Shown here: positions 21,578 through 33,010 of the stretch, one piece after another
How positions within the stretch are numbered: the stretch's first letter is position 1
How the letters are laid out: every line of letters begins with the position of its first letter
Assembly: GCA_963693285.1 (NCBI GenBank)
Contig: OY848928.1
Location: 3,348,501-3,412,500 of the forward strand
From: Xestospongia muta
Lineage: Eukaryota > Porifera > Demospongiae > Haplosclerida > Petrosiidae
Direction: 5' to 3'
DNA: 64,000 nt
Program-made: the position numbers and the translations under genes
Notes under the pieces: model-generated
What the model was told of the DNA's origin: nothing
Databases searched by the model: none
Seen by the model: only the letters and a program-made list of their open reading frames with translations

Positions 21578-22085
21578 ACTGACCTCAAGGAATAATTGAG
21601 GCAGCCAAAATATTTGACCCTAGAAACCTACCTGAGGATGTAAAATTAAGCAGTTGTGGTGAAGATGAATTAGATAAACTGGCAATACATTATTCAAGGA
21701 GATGCCAGTTGGAGTGGGACATGCTGAAGCAGTGTACGAATGCTAACTTCAAAAAGGAAAGATTGCAGACATTTGCTCTCAAGTTGGCAGTTGATGATGG
21801 AATGAAAATTAGTATCCTTCTCTGTCAATCCTTTCTGAAATCATTCTAACTTATTCGGCAAGCACAGCACAGGTTGAAAGAGGTTTTTCCATTCAAAATG
21901 CTATAAAAACAAATGTAGAAATCCCCTTGGCTTTGTTCATCTCAATCAATTGATTCATATGAGACTAAATGCTCCTAGTATTGAAGATTTTCCTTTTCAT
22001 CAAGCTTATGTAAATTGATTAGATGACAAAAAGCGTCGCTATGTTGTTTCTAAACCATCTGATTTTGATGACTCCAACTAATACC
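21578..22085 (+). pseudogene. hAT C-terminal remnant (ZNF862-like type)
   Basis: Frames give AAKIFDPRNLPEDVKLSS, DELDKLAIHYSRRCQLEWDM and KERLQTFALKLAVDDG (21600-21800). A frame change follows, then LSEIILTYSASTAQVERGFS and IQNAIKT near 21825-21910, then LNAPSIEDFPFHQAYVN and DDKKRRYVVSKPSDFDDSN near 21965-22080. This is the C-terminal domain of a ZNF862/hAT-type protein. Frameshifts and a stop at 22018 kill it. Confidence 0.75.
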
Positions 22086-22254
22086 AATGACTCTGCTATC
22101 TCTTATGATTGATTAACTGATTGTAATGTTAAATTTTTTAAAAATGTTTTTCAGAAAAGGTTAAGACAACTAATTGGCATAGAAGAAGATAATTTTTGGC
22201 GCAAGCAAAGAATTACTTTGGAGCCAAATTAGCTCAATGAGTATATTCTTATTG
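22086..22254. other. Short spacer
   Basis: Contains a broken coding-like stretch (RKRLRSQTKEVVANVYDYFE-like, about 22265-22330 at its right edge) shared with 12815 and 18000. Nothing else is recognised. Confidence 0.4.
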
Positions 22255-22665
22255 AAAACCCTGATGCAAAAGGGAAAGAGATTGAGGTCACAAACAAAGG
22301 AGGTTGTTGCAAATGTCTATGATTATTTTGAGGAACTCAGCTTACGTAAACAGATTTAACAGTCTCTGAAACAAACTTCTGATGATTCGGATCAATCTAA
22401 TAGTTCCTCATGGCAAATAGTTTTAGGCATTCTCAGTCTTCTTTCTTTGTTAAGTCTTTTTAGAACCTTGGTGGCTTTATAGCTGCCATAAATCACAAAA
22501 GACAATGCTGGTTGCTATTTTAATAATAATAATTGTTATAATAGAACGTATGTTCATATAATTATAACTGTAATTTTAAATTGCCACCTGACACATGACT
22601 GACTTCTCAAGACAAAAAGTGTTATTCATTAAATCCTCAAAGGTGCAAAATTTGGCCATTGCAAA
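22255..22665. repeat. Single satellite unit (long form)
   Basis: Contains the long-form segment GAGGAACTCAGCTTACG, the GACAATGCTGGTTGC tag (one base short), TAGAACGTATGTTCATATAAT and AATCCTCAAAGGTGC. It is the last unit in the window, and the array family is not seen to the right of it. Confidence 0.85.
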
Positions 22666-22677
22666 ATATATATATAC

Positions 22678-22968
22678 TACCGTATATCGCGAAACATTCG
22701 TGTTGCTAAATTTATGCGAATTTCACGAATTTAACTCCATCGTAAAAATATCCCTTGCCAATTTCTTACAATTATGGGCGTGGCAAATGGTTACACACAA
22801 AATTTGATTATAGGTGACCGTGTGACAAATAGTAAGTGTGAGAAACCTTTTGGGGTGTGGTCAACGGTAATAATTACAAGTGGGTGAAAACATGGTATAA
22901 ATTGCAAAATTTATATTCGCGAAAAACTACAATTTCACCAATTTACAAAAATATCACAACGTACGGTA
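22678..22968. mobile_element. Small inverted-repeat element (MITE-like)
   Basis: TACCGTA at 22678-22684 is mirrored by TACGGTA at 22962-22968. The next bases pair imperfectly (ATCGCGAAACATTCG against CGTTGTGATATTTTTGTAAATTGG). The interior carries ATGGGCGTGGC and CACTT/AAGTGGG pieces like the MITE at 708-969, so the two are likely related families. No coding capacity. Confidence 0.65.
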
Positions 22969-23270
22969 TGTTGTAAATATTTAGTAGATGTTGCTATAGC
23001 AACTGTATACATTATATCACAATACATACCTTCAGAAAAAACTGCCAAGTCTTTTCTCAAAGTAAGGAAACAGTTACCTTGATAACTTATTGCCAATTAA
23101 ATCAGTCGTAAGTCTCGTGGCTATCCTTTTTCAGTCCCTTATGTTCTTCATCAAGTAATGCCACACTATCCGATGAACCCTAAATCAAGATGGACTAAAT
23201 GTAAACTGTGTTACAATAAAAGAAGACAGTTTATATACACCTACTGAAAATGTTAGGACTGCAAAAGTGT
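22969..23270. other. AT-rich spacer
   Basis: No ORF, repeat family member or RNA gene recognised. The cassette array starts after it. Confidence 0.5.
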
Positions 23271-24077
23271 TTATGCCACAGAGGCAAGCTAGAACAGATT
23301 GCTTTCTATTTTATTATAAGATTTTACAAAACTTATATAAGATCAATCTTACATAGAGTAATTATTAGAGAGCTGTACTAGATCATCTCCAGTCCAATTA
23401 TTAATATCTCACTATAGAAATAAATGAAATATTTTAGTACAAAAGTCCTTCTAGAAAAATAAAATACATGTTTAGTACAGGACTGTCTATATTATTATAG
23501 CAGATATAACTTACAGTAATTATCAGTTAATGTGTAAAACAGATCATCTCTACCAGTGACCATTAACCTGTCCATCCTATTATAAAATAAAAGTTCATTC
23601 ATTAGAAAATTTACTATTTAATAAGTCAACTTACAGTAGGTGTATTAACAAATGTCATCAGATCAGCTCTAGTAGCAGACCTACTAAATGTAACAGAATT
23701 TGTTTTGTTCTAAAATTATAATTATTATACAACTCACAACCATTAAAACATTATATCATTATACTACAGAACAACAAGTAGTAGTAAATTAGTAATAAAT
23801 AACAGATATGACTTACATATTGTATATTATAAGACAACACTAGATCTAGATTATGACAAGTTGGTGTAAAATAACTATTATACTATTAGAAAATAAATAG
23901 TAAAAACATTTATTACAAAGTGTTCTATTAACTTACTAGCAGCGGAACACTCATCTCTAGTCGATCAGCAAACAGTTCTATTATAAAATAGCCCTAAAAA
24001 GGTATCATTTAAATTATTGAGTTTATAACAGCTCTCAATCAGTTAACCATCATCTCCAGTAGACTAGTGAACAACAC
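23271..24077 (-). repeat. Exon-like cassette 1
   Basis: Ordered blocks shared with the other cassettes. On the plus strand each reads AACTTAC or CTTAC followed by 40-60 conserved bases, so on the minus strand each conserved block ends in GTAAGT/GTAAGA and is preceded by a TAG or AG. Core blocks hold AGATCATCTCCAGTCC, AGATCATCTCTACCAGTGAC, CAGATCAGCTCTAGTAGC, ACTAGATCTAGAT and CATCTCTAGTCGATCAGC. The cores resemble one another, as if derived from one ancestral unit. Confidence 0.75.
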
Positions 24078-24125
24078 TGACAGACTACAGTAACCTCGCT
24101 TTGCACCCACGCACAGCGAGGTTAA
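24078..24125. repeat. Solo hairpin end of the TTAA element
   Basis: CCTCGCTTTGCACCCACGC followed by ACAGCGAGGTTAA: a stem CCTCGCT/AGCGAGG ending in TTAA. It is identical in layout to the right end of the full element at 29630-29677, with the same right flank (CAACTTGTGAATGATCT). The rest of the element is missing. Confidence 0.8.
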
Positions 24126-24269
24126 CAACTTGTGAATGATCTGTTTTTCTATGTTCAAATCCACCTATTAATGCACCAAAATAATGCACCCTCTATACTT
24201 ACATTATATGATGTCCATATGAACAACACACAAAGTGATGCTCAAGATGTCCCATCAACCTAAAAATCC

Positions 24270-25400
24270 AAGTTGAACCACAACCAGTATTCAATGTTAA
24301 TAAGTTTCAAGGTGCTCCAAGACATCAGTAGTTATTAACGTCCGGAGTTGATTATGGATAAACTTACTAAAGAGATAAAAATAGTTAGTAGTATAATATT
24401 ATAGTACAGTAAAGTATACAATCATTATCACCCCCAGTAGTTAAAGGACACAACTGGAACATCAACTACAGAATGAATGTCAACTACAGAATGGATGTCA
24501 ACTACAGAAAAAAAAACAATCAATTAGACTTTACAAAACTTATATATAAGATCAATCTTACATAGAGTAATTATTAGAGAGCTGTACTAGATCATCTCCA
24601 GTCCAATTATTAATGTCTCACTATAGAAATAAATGAAATAGTTTAGTACAATATTGTCAAATTAGAAATATATTACACTTACAGTCTAAGTTATCAGAGA
24701 ACTTCAAAACTATGTGCACCAATATAGCAGATCAAAGTCCTCCTAGAAAACTAAAATATATGTTTAGTACAGGACTGTCCATATTATTATAGCAGATATA
24801 ACTTACAGTAATTATCAGTTAATGTGTAAAACAGATAATCTTTACCAGTGATCATTAACATGTCCATCCTATTAGAAAATTTACTATTTTCATAAGTCAA
24901 CTTACAGTAGGTGTATTAACAAATGTCATCAGATCAGCTCTAGTAGCTATAAATAGACCTACTAAATGTAACAGAATTTGTATTGTTCTAAAATTATAGT
25001 TACTATACAACTCACAACCATTAAAACATTATATCATTATACTACAGAACAATAAGTAGTAATAAATTAGTAATAAATAATAGATATGACTTACATATTG
25101 TATATTATAAGACTACACTAGATCTAGATTATGACAAGTTGGTGTAAAATAATTATATTATTAGAAAATAAATAGTAAAAATATTTATTTAGCAAGTGTT
25201 TCTATTAGCTTACTAGCAGCAGAACACTCATCTCTAGTAAATCAGCAAACATCCTATTCTAAAATAGTCCTTAATTGAGTTTATAACAGCTCTCAATCAG
25301 TTGACCATCATCTCCAGTAGACTAGTGAACAACAGTCCTACTATAAAACTAAAAATAGTTATTATAACAGTGCAATAATTATAATTATCTGCTATACTAA
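24270..25400 (-). repeat. Exon-like cassette 2
   Basis: Same order as cassette 1, including the upstream block AAGATGTCCCATCAACCTAA...TTGATTATGGATAAACTTAC. It also has a block missing from cassette 1 (GATCAAAGTCCTCCTAGAAA, about 24735) and a final CATCATCTCCAGTAGACTAG block at about 25310. It contains an internal near-duplicate of AACTACAGAATGAATGTC. Confidence 0.75.
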
Positions 25401-25415
25401 AATTATTTAATAAGT

Positions 25416-25610
25416 CTAGTGTACAATAGTTCATGTCAGTTATTAGGGATAAACAAAAAGAGCCTAGGTTTCAGAACAAAGAAAAATCCAGATATCAGTA
25501 AAATATCAGCTGTTGTGTAAACCTTCAATACTAGAACAACCACAAACACCTGTTATAAACCAAACTAAATCATACAGACCAGTAGAAAATAAGAGAAATC
25601 TCCTGGTGCC
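25416..25610. repeat. Left arm of a 195-bp inverted repeat
   Basis: Pairs with 27367-27560 in reverse orientation. For example AAACCTTCAATACTAGAACA here is mirrored by TGTTCTAGTATTGAAGGTTT, and CTAGTGTACAATAGTTCATG by its near-complement at 27540-27560. The arms enclose cassette 3. Confidence 0.85.
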
Positions 25611-26030
25611 AATAGAAGTAATTTCAAGATGTCAAAAAAAATTGTAGATGACAATAAGAAAAATTCTATATAACAAACACAGTATAGAACATTTCAAACA
25701 GACATTAAGAGTTCGAAGGGTGACAAAAGGGATTAATTAAGGGTATAACATTAGCTTTAATATCAAGACAATGGATCAGTGTTATATGATATGGGAGGTT
25801 ATATAGGATAGTTTTATATATGGCTACACAAAAGACAATGATGAACAAAACAAGACAAGGAGGGGTATTATGATATTAGAGTGTGATGATAAGACAGCTT
25901 GCATATGACCTGTTGTTCCATGTCCAAATCTATTGATGCCCCTGACTAATGCACTACCTATAATCACATTACAATGTCCATAAACGACCCACAAAGTAAT
26001 GCTCAACCATATATACTCAAGATGTCCCAT
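25611..26030. other. AT-rich spacer between cassettes
   Basis: Contains degenerate copies of the AGAAAAATCCAGATGCCAG-type minisatellite and the left part of a 116-codon minus-strand frame (25824-26174). That frame is a by-product of the cassette leader block and shows no recognisable domain. Confidence 0.4.
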
Positions 26031-27170
26031 CAACCTAAAGATCCAAGTTGAACCACAACCAGTATTCAAGATGCTCCAGACACCAGTAGTTATTAATGTC
26101 CAGAGTTGATTATGGATAAACCTACTAAAGAGACAAAAGTAGTATAATATTATATAGTACAGTAAAGTATACAACCATTATCACTCCCAGTAGTTAAGGA
26201 CACTTAACTAGAATGTCAACTACAGAATGAACGTCAACTACAGAATAAAAACAATCAATTAGACTTTACAAAACTTGTACAAGATCAATCTTACATAGAG
26301 TAATTATTAGAGAGCTGTACTAGATCATCTCCAGTCCAATTATTAATATCTCACTATAGAAATATATGGAATAGTTTAGTACAAGATTGTCAAATTAATA
26401 TCACATCAAACTTACAATGATAGCCTTATATTGTATCAGAGAACTTCAAAATTATGTGCACTTGTATAGTAGATCAAAGTCCTCCTAGAAAACTAAAATA
26501 TATGTTTAGTACAGGACTGTCTATATTATTATAATATGCATAACTCACTGTAGTCCTCAGATAATGTGTAAAACAGATCATCTCTACCAGTGACCATTAA
26601 CCTGTCCAACCTATTAGAAAATATGAAAGTTAATTCAGTAGTCAACTTACAGTAGGTGTATTAACAAATGTCATCAGATCAGCTCTAGTAGCTATAAATA
26701 GACCTACTAAATGTAACAGAATTTGTTTTGTTCTAAAATTATAGTTACTATACAACTCACAACCATTAGAACATTATATCATTATACTACCGAACAATAA
26801 GTAGTAATAAATTAGTAATAAATAACAGATATGACTTACATATTGTATATTATAAGACTACACTAGATCTAGATTATGACAAGTTGGAAAATAAATAGTA
26901 AAAACATTTATTACCAAGGGTTCTATTAGCTTACTAGCAGCAGAACACTCATCTCTAGTAAATCAGCAAACAATCCTATTCTAAAATAGTCCTAAAAAAG
27001 TATCATTTAAATAATTGAGTTTATAACAACTTTAAATCAGTTGACCATCATCTCCAGTAGACTAGTGAACAACAGTCCTACTATAAAATGAAAAATAGTT
27101 ATTATAAGAATGAAATAATTATTGTTATAGCTTGACAAGATTCTGTTGTACACTAAGATTATTTAATAAT
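26030..27170 (-). repeat. Exon-like cassette 3
   Basis: Full set of blocks from the AACCACAACCAGTATTCAAG leader to CATCATCTCCAGTAGACTAG (about 27046). Differences from cassette 2 include loss of GTGTAAAATAACTATTATAC-type sequence after the AGATCTAGATTATGAC block. Confidence 0.75.
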
Positions 27171-27366
27171 TCTAGTGTACAACAGTTCATGTCAGTTATT
27201 AGCGATAAAGAGACTATATTTGAGAATAAAGAAAAATCCAGATACCAGGAGGATTTTACTTGGTTTCTTTACAGGCTAAAGCAGTTTTACTGGCATCAGA
27301 CGTTTTTTTAGTGGTATTTAGAATGTTTCATATTTATTTCTGGTGTCTTCTCTTTTACTTTTTATT

Positions 27367-27560
27367 GGCAATTAGGAGATTTCTCTTGTTTTCTACTGGT
27401 CTGTATGATTTGATTTGGTTTATAGCAGGTGTTTGTGGTTGTTCTAGTATTGAAGGTTTTATGTAACACCAGACATTTTCCAGGCATGTAGCTTTTTATT
27501 TATTCTGAAATCAAGGCTCTTTCTTTATCCCTAATAACTGACATAACTGTTGTACACTAG
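27367..27560. repeat. Right arm of the 195-bp inverted repeat
   Basis: Reverse-complement partner of 25416-25610. It also pairs over about 60 bp with 27171-27235, giving a tighter local foldback. The plus-strand frame at 27260-27466 lies in this arm and is not regarded as a gene. Confidence 0.85.
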
Positions 27561-27589
27561 AATAGAAAGGTTTTACATAACAGCTGAGA

Positions 27590-28640
27590 TTTTCCTATAA
27601 AATGTTTAGATGTCTGAAACCAAGTAAAATCCTTAATATATGTAAGGAAGTCCTAGATGGCTTTACAAATTCTAAATCCTTGTAAACAAGCCAGGATCAT
27701 TGATCCCTGTTTAAAACCTTTAGATGTCTGAAATCCAATAAAAATGTCAATGCCTAGAGGTCTGTAAAAATCCTAAATCCCTGTAAAGTAATGAAGTAAA
27801 ATCCTAGATGCCTATAAAAAATGTAGATACCAGTAAATAATCCTGATGTTTATATATGTTGACAAAAAATCTAAGATGCCCATGGAGAAAAGGGTGCCAG
27901 TAAAAGCCAAATCAAATCATGACAGTGGTGACAGGAATGTTGTGTCTAGTTAATGTTTATGAGGTGGAGATCACCATCATATACAAAGTATTTCTGCTGG
28001 ATAAAGTCACTACCTAAATTCGTTCAATGATTGAAAAAAAAAAAGAAATAATTTAGATGCCAGTGAGAAACCAGAAAATCATATCTCTTGCTATATGTAA
28101 ACCAAATAAGACAAGAAAAATTCTAGTTGCCAGGAAAATGCTGTCAGTAAAAGAACAAGGACAGAGGGTTAACAATTCAGGATTCACAACAGGTTATAAG
28201 GTTATAATAACTTGTACAACACAACAACGTAAGTCGATATAGCACAAAGGATTGCCAATTCAGAATATTATGGGCACAGAGGTTAACAATTCAGGATTAA
28301 ATTACAGACACACAGAAATAAACAATTCAGAATTATACCATACACAGAGGATAAAATGTCAGGAATATATGACAGACAAGGTTTAACAATTCAGGATCAA
28401 GTTATATCACATATAAGGGGATGACAATTTAGGATTATATAATAGACACAATAGGTTAACAATAGAGGTTTATACAACAGATACAGAGGGTTAATATTTC
28501 AGGATTACACAACAGACAGAGGATTAAACAATTGAGAATTATAAAACACATACAAGGGGAACAATAATAAAAGGGGTTAATAATTCAATATTATATAACA
28601 AACACTGTATAGAACATTTCATGAGAGACACAAGAGAGAA
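27590..28640. repeat. Two degenerate minisatellites
   Basis: About 27590-28160 holds 25-35-bp degenerate repeats around AAATCCTAGATGCCAGTAAA / GATGTCTGAAACCAAGTAAA. About 28150-28640 holds 38-44-bp repeats around CAGAGGTTAACAATTCAGGATTA. No gene is seen. Confidence 0.7.
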
Positions 28641-28828
28641 CATTTCTGAATTACTATAACATACACAGATAGTTTGAAGGATGACAAAGTGGTTAATTAA
28701 GTATGTATGGAAATGTCTGGCATCAGGTTTAATATCAAGATGATGGATCATGAGGAGGTGACAGGGGTAGTTTTATATATACCTACAGTGACAACCATTT
28801 AAAGATGAATAAAAATGCACTAAAGTGC

Positions 28829-29677
28829 TTAACCTCGCTGCAGTAACCAGTGTAAATCTATACTGCAGAGTGCATGTATGTGAAATTTAAGATTGGAAAG
28901 GTGCGGTCAAATTATTGATTGGATCACGTGATGCACATTACAAACTGTTGTTTGATGACTCAGCATTTCTTTTCAATCAAAGGGAAAAAGCTTTGTCGTT
29001 TACTGGGTACTTTGTACTCTGATTGACATGTTTGTGAAGCTGTAACTGAGTAAGTAATAGTATCATTCAATTGCCAAGCAAGATTAAGTGCTAGATTCGT
29101 GATGAATCTTTTCTCAGAACCTTTACATGACGCTTTAAAATGTTTCAATATTTCATATATATACAAAACTTATTGTAACTTGAAAATGAAGCGTTCTTTG
29201 GAAACGTCCCGTAGTACAAATATAAATCAATATATTATCTATTAGTAGCAGTTTTTTCAGTGCTTTGAGACGCTTCCTGAATGCGTTACTTCGTTTACAA
29301 TCTTGAAAACACTTCAGAACTTTTCTTACGATTGCTTCGACCAACGGCCTTCAATTTTGCTGATCCGTAGTCCTTTAAGATGCATACTAAAAAATCTCCA
29401 CATTACGTTTTTTACTTTTCGAGAAACGGCACCTTGACTCTGCAGCCTGAAAATTCTTTTGCGAGTTTTAAGCTTTCGTTTTCTTTGACATGTTCTTGAT
29501 ACTACTGTTGTAAAGTCCACACGTTTTTCTATTCGTTGCTAAACGTTGGTAGCTGCTAACGCTTCGCTTGCCAAGTTATAGCAGTTCAAAAAAAACAGGC
29601 AGTGCAGAAACAAACACACACACACACAATGACAGACTACAGTAACCTCGCTTTGCGCCCACGCACAGCGAGGTTAA
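28829..29677. mobile_element. TTAA-flanked inverted-repeat element, copy 1
   Basis: TTAA at 28829-28832 and 29674-29677 flank CCTCGCTG...CAGCGAGG termini. The right end also folds into a CCTCGCT/AGCGAGG hairpin and is preceded by a short (CA)n run (29618-29628). The interior shows three overlapping minus-strand frames of 63-68 codons with stops (for example KRKLKTRKRIFRLQSQGAV) but no recognised transposase. TTAA duplication is typical of piggyBac-type elements. The family is otherwise unknown and the element looks non-autonomous. A second copy in the opposite orientation starts at 63259. Confidence 0.75.
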
Positions 29678-29759
29678 CAACTTGTGAATGATCTATTTTC
29701 TATGTTCAAATCCACCTATTAATGCACCAAAATAATGCACCCTCTATACTTACATTATA

Positions 29760-30800
29760 TGATGTCCATATGAACAACACACAAAGTGATACTCAAGATG
29801 TCCCATCAACCTAAAGATCCAAGTTGAGCCACAATCAGTAATCAATGTTAATAATTTTCAAGATGCTCCAAGACAGCAGTAGTTATTAATGTCCAGAGTT
29901 GATTATGGATAAACTTACTAAAGAGATAAAAATAGTTAGTAGTATAATATTATAGTACAGTAACGTATACAACCATTATCACCCCCAGTAGTTAAAGGAC
30001 ACTTAACTAGAACGTCAACTACAGAATAAAAACAATCAATTAGACTTTACAAAACTTATATAAGATCAATCTTACATAAAGTAATTATTAGAGAGCTGTA
30101 CTAGATCATCTCCAGTCCAATTATTAATATCTCACTATAGAAATAAATGAATGAGTTTAGTACAAAAGTCCTTCTAGAAAAATAAAATACATGTTTAGTA
30201 CAGGACTGTCTATATTATTATAGCAGATATAACTTACAGTAATTATCAGTTAATGTGTAAAACAGATCATCTCTACCAGTGACCATTAACCTGTCCATCC
30301 TATTATAAAATATAAGTTCATTCAGTAGACAATTTACTATTTAATAAGTCAACTTACAGTAGGTGTATTAACAAATGTCATCAGATCAGCTCTAGTAGCT
30401 ATAAATAGACCTATTAAATGTAACAGATTTTGTTTTGTTCTAAAATTATAGTTACTATACAACTCACAACCATTAAAACATTATATCATTATACTACAGA
30501 ACAATAAGTAGTAGTAAATTAGTAATAAATAACAGATATGACTTACATATTGTATATTATAAGACAACACTAGATCTAGATTATGACAAGTTGGTGTAAA
30601 ATAACTATTATACTATTAGAAAATAAATAGTAAAAACATTTATTACAAAGTGTTCTATTAACTTACTAGCAGCAGAACACTCATCTCTAGTAGATCAGCA
30701 AACAGTTCTATTATAAAATAGCCCTAAAAAGGTATCATTTAAATTATTGAGTTTATAACAGCTCTCAATCAGTTAACCATCATCTCCAGTAGACTAGTGA
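29760..30800 (-). repeat. Exon-like cassette 4
   Basis: Best example for splice-like borders on the minus strand: block 30238-30299 (62 nt) after TAATAG and before GTAAGTT; block 30358-30398 (41 nt) after TTATAG and before GTAAGTT; block 30667-30707 (41 nt) after TAATAG and before GTAAGT; block ending at 30076 before GTAAGA. Each block has a single open frame (for example TRADLMTFVNTPT, LFADLLEMSVLLL), but the phases do not join. Confidence 0.75.
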
Positions 30801-30807
30801 ACAACAC

Positions 30808-30845
30808 TGACAGACTACAGTAACCTCGCTTTGCACCCACGCACA
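30808..30845. repeat. Solo hairpin end of the TTAA element, second
   Basis: Same as 24078-24125 and at the same place relative to the cassettes (between CATCTCCAGTAGACTAGTGA and CAACTTGTGAATGATC). It therefore travelled with the cassette duplication rather than inserting independently. Confidence 0.8.
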
Positions 30846-30929
30846 GCGAGGTTAACAACTTGTGAATGATCTATTTTCTATGTTCAAATCCACCTACTAA
30901 TGCACCAAAATAATGCACCCTCTATACTT

Positions 30930-31970
30930 ACATTATATGATGTCCATATGAACAACACACAAAGTGATACTCAAGATGTCCCATCAACCTAAAGATCCAA
31001 GTTGAACCACAACCAGTATTCAAGATGCTCCAGACACCAGTAGTTATTAATGTCCAGAGTTGATTATGGATAAACCTACTAAAGAGAAAGTAGTATAATA
31101 TTATACAGTACAGTAAAGTATACAACCATTATCACTCCCAGTAGTTAAGGACACTTAACTAGAATGTCAACTACAGAATGAACGTCAACTACAGAATAAA
31201 AACAATCAATTAGACTTTACAAAACTTATATAAGATCAATCTTACATAGAGTAATTATTAGAGAGCTGTACTAGATCATCTCCAGTCCAATTATTAATGT
31301 CTCACTATAGAAATATATGGAATATTTTAGTACAAGATTGTCAAATTAATATCACATCAAACTTACAATGATAGCCTTATATTGTATCAGAGAACTTCAA
31401 AATTATGTGCACTTGTATAGTAGATCAAAGTCCTCCTAGAAAACTAAAATATATGTTTAGTACAGGACTGTCTATTATTATAATATGCATAACTTACTGT
31501 AGTCCTCAGATAATGTGTAAAACAGATCATCTCTACCAGTGACCATTAACCTGTCCATCCTATTAGACAATTTACTATTTAATAAGTCAACTTACAGTAG
31601 GTGTATTAACAAATGTCATCAGATCAGCTCTAGTAGTTATAAATAGACCTACTAAATGTAACAGAATTTGTTTTGTTCTAAAATTATAATTATTATACAA
31701 CTCACAACCATTAAAACATTATATCATTATACTACAGAACAATAAGTAGTAGTAAATTAGTAATAAATAACAGATATGACTTACATATTGTATATTATAA
31801 GACAACACTAGATCTAGATTATGACAAGTTGGTGTAAAATAACTATTATACTATTAGAAAATAAATAGTAAAAACATTTATTACAAAGTGTTCTATTAAC
31901 TTACTAGCAGCAGAACACTCATCTCCAGTAGATCAGCAAACAGTTCTATTATAAAATAGTCCTAAATACA
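30930..31970 (-). repeat. Exon-like cassette 5
   Basis: Complete leader and blocks. The final CATCATCTCCAGTAGACTAG block is missing, and the cassette runs directly into cassette 6 at AATAGTCCTAAATACAACCG, a recombination junction. Confidence 0.75.
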
Positions 31971-33010
31971 ACCGTTATCACTCCCAGTAGTTAAGGACAC
32001 TTAACTAGAATGTCAACTACAGAATGAACGTCAACTACAGAATAAAAACAATCAATTAGACTTTACAAAACTTATATAAGATCAATCTTACATAGAGTAA
32101 TTATTAGAGAGCTGTACTAGATCATCTCCAGTCCAATTATTAACATCTCACTATAGAAATAAATGAATGAGTTTAGTATAAGATTGTCAAACTAATAATA
32201 AATCAAACTTACAATGATAGCCTTATATTGTATCAGAACTTCAAAATTATGTGTACCAATATAGTAGATCAAAGTCCTCCTAGAAAACTAAAATATATGT
32301 TTAGTACAGGACTGTCTATATTATTATAGCAGATATAACTTACAGTAATTATCAGTTAATGTGTAAAACAGATCATCTCTACCAGTGACCATTAACCTGT
32401 CCATCCTATTATAAAATATAAAAGTTCATTCAGTAGACAATTTACTATTTTCATAAGTCAACTTACAGTAGGTGTATTAACAAATGTCATCAGATCAGCT
32501 CTAGTAGCTATAAATAGACCTATTAAATGTAACAGAATTTGTTTTGTTCTAAAATTATAGTTACTATACAACTCACAACCATTAGAACATTATATCATTA
32601 TACTACAGAACAATAAGTAGTAATAAATTAGTAATAAATGATAGATATGACTTACATATAGTATATTGTAAGACTACACTAGATCTAGATCATGACAAGT
32701 TGGTGTAGAATAGGTTACTACTATATTACATGAGAATTAATACTCAAAAATATTAATTTATTTAACTTACTAGCAGCAGAACACTCATCTCTAGTAGATC
32801 AGCAAACAAATCTTTTCTAAAAAAAGGTCCTTAAAAAGGTATCATTTAAATTGTTGAGTTTATAACAGCTCTCAATCAGTTGACCATCATCTCCAGTAGA
32901 CTAGTGAACAACAGTCCTACTATAAAATGAAAAATAGTTATAATTATTGTTATAGATTTAGTCTGTTGTACACTAAAATTACTTAATAATGCTAGTGTAT
33001 AACAATTCAT
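31971..33010 (-). repeat. Exon-like cassette 6
   Basis: Lacks the leader block but keeps all core blocks, including GATCAAAGTCCTCCTAGAAA (about 32266) and the terminal CATCATCTCCAGTAGACTAG (about 32886). It is followed by the CTAGTGTATAACAATTCATG block that also flanks cassettes 2 and 3. Confidence 0.75.

Noticed and set aside
25824..26174. 116-codon minus-strand frame as a gene
   Set aside because: It overlaps the leader block of cassette 3. The matching frame in cassette 5 (30928-31125) is shorter and changes after the same block, so the frame is not conserved between copies.
27260..27466. 68-codon hydrophobic frame
   Set aside because: It lies in the right arm of the inverted repeat and is not kept in the left arm.
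28829..29677. Helitron end (hairpin near a terminus)
   Set aside because: Both ends have inverted repeats and TTAA flanks, which Helitrons lack, and no TC start or CTRR end was seen.
30076..30707. Cassette blocks as exons of one protein-coding gene
   Set aside because: Each block has an open frame, but the reading phases implied by the donors and acceptors do not match between neighbouring blocks (for example 30667-30707 ends in phase 0 while the next ones need 1 or 2 nt).
23271..33010. Cassette blocks as C/D-box snoRNA genes
   Set aside because: Some blocks contain TGATGA- or CTGA-like strings, but boxes C and D are not both present at the right spacing with terminal stems, and most blocks lack one of them.
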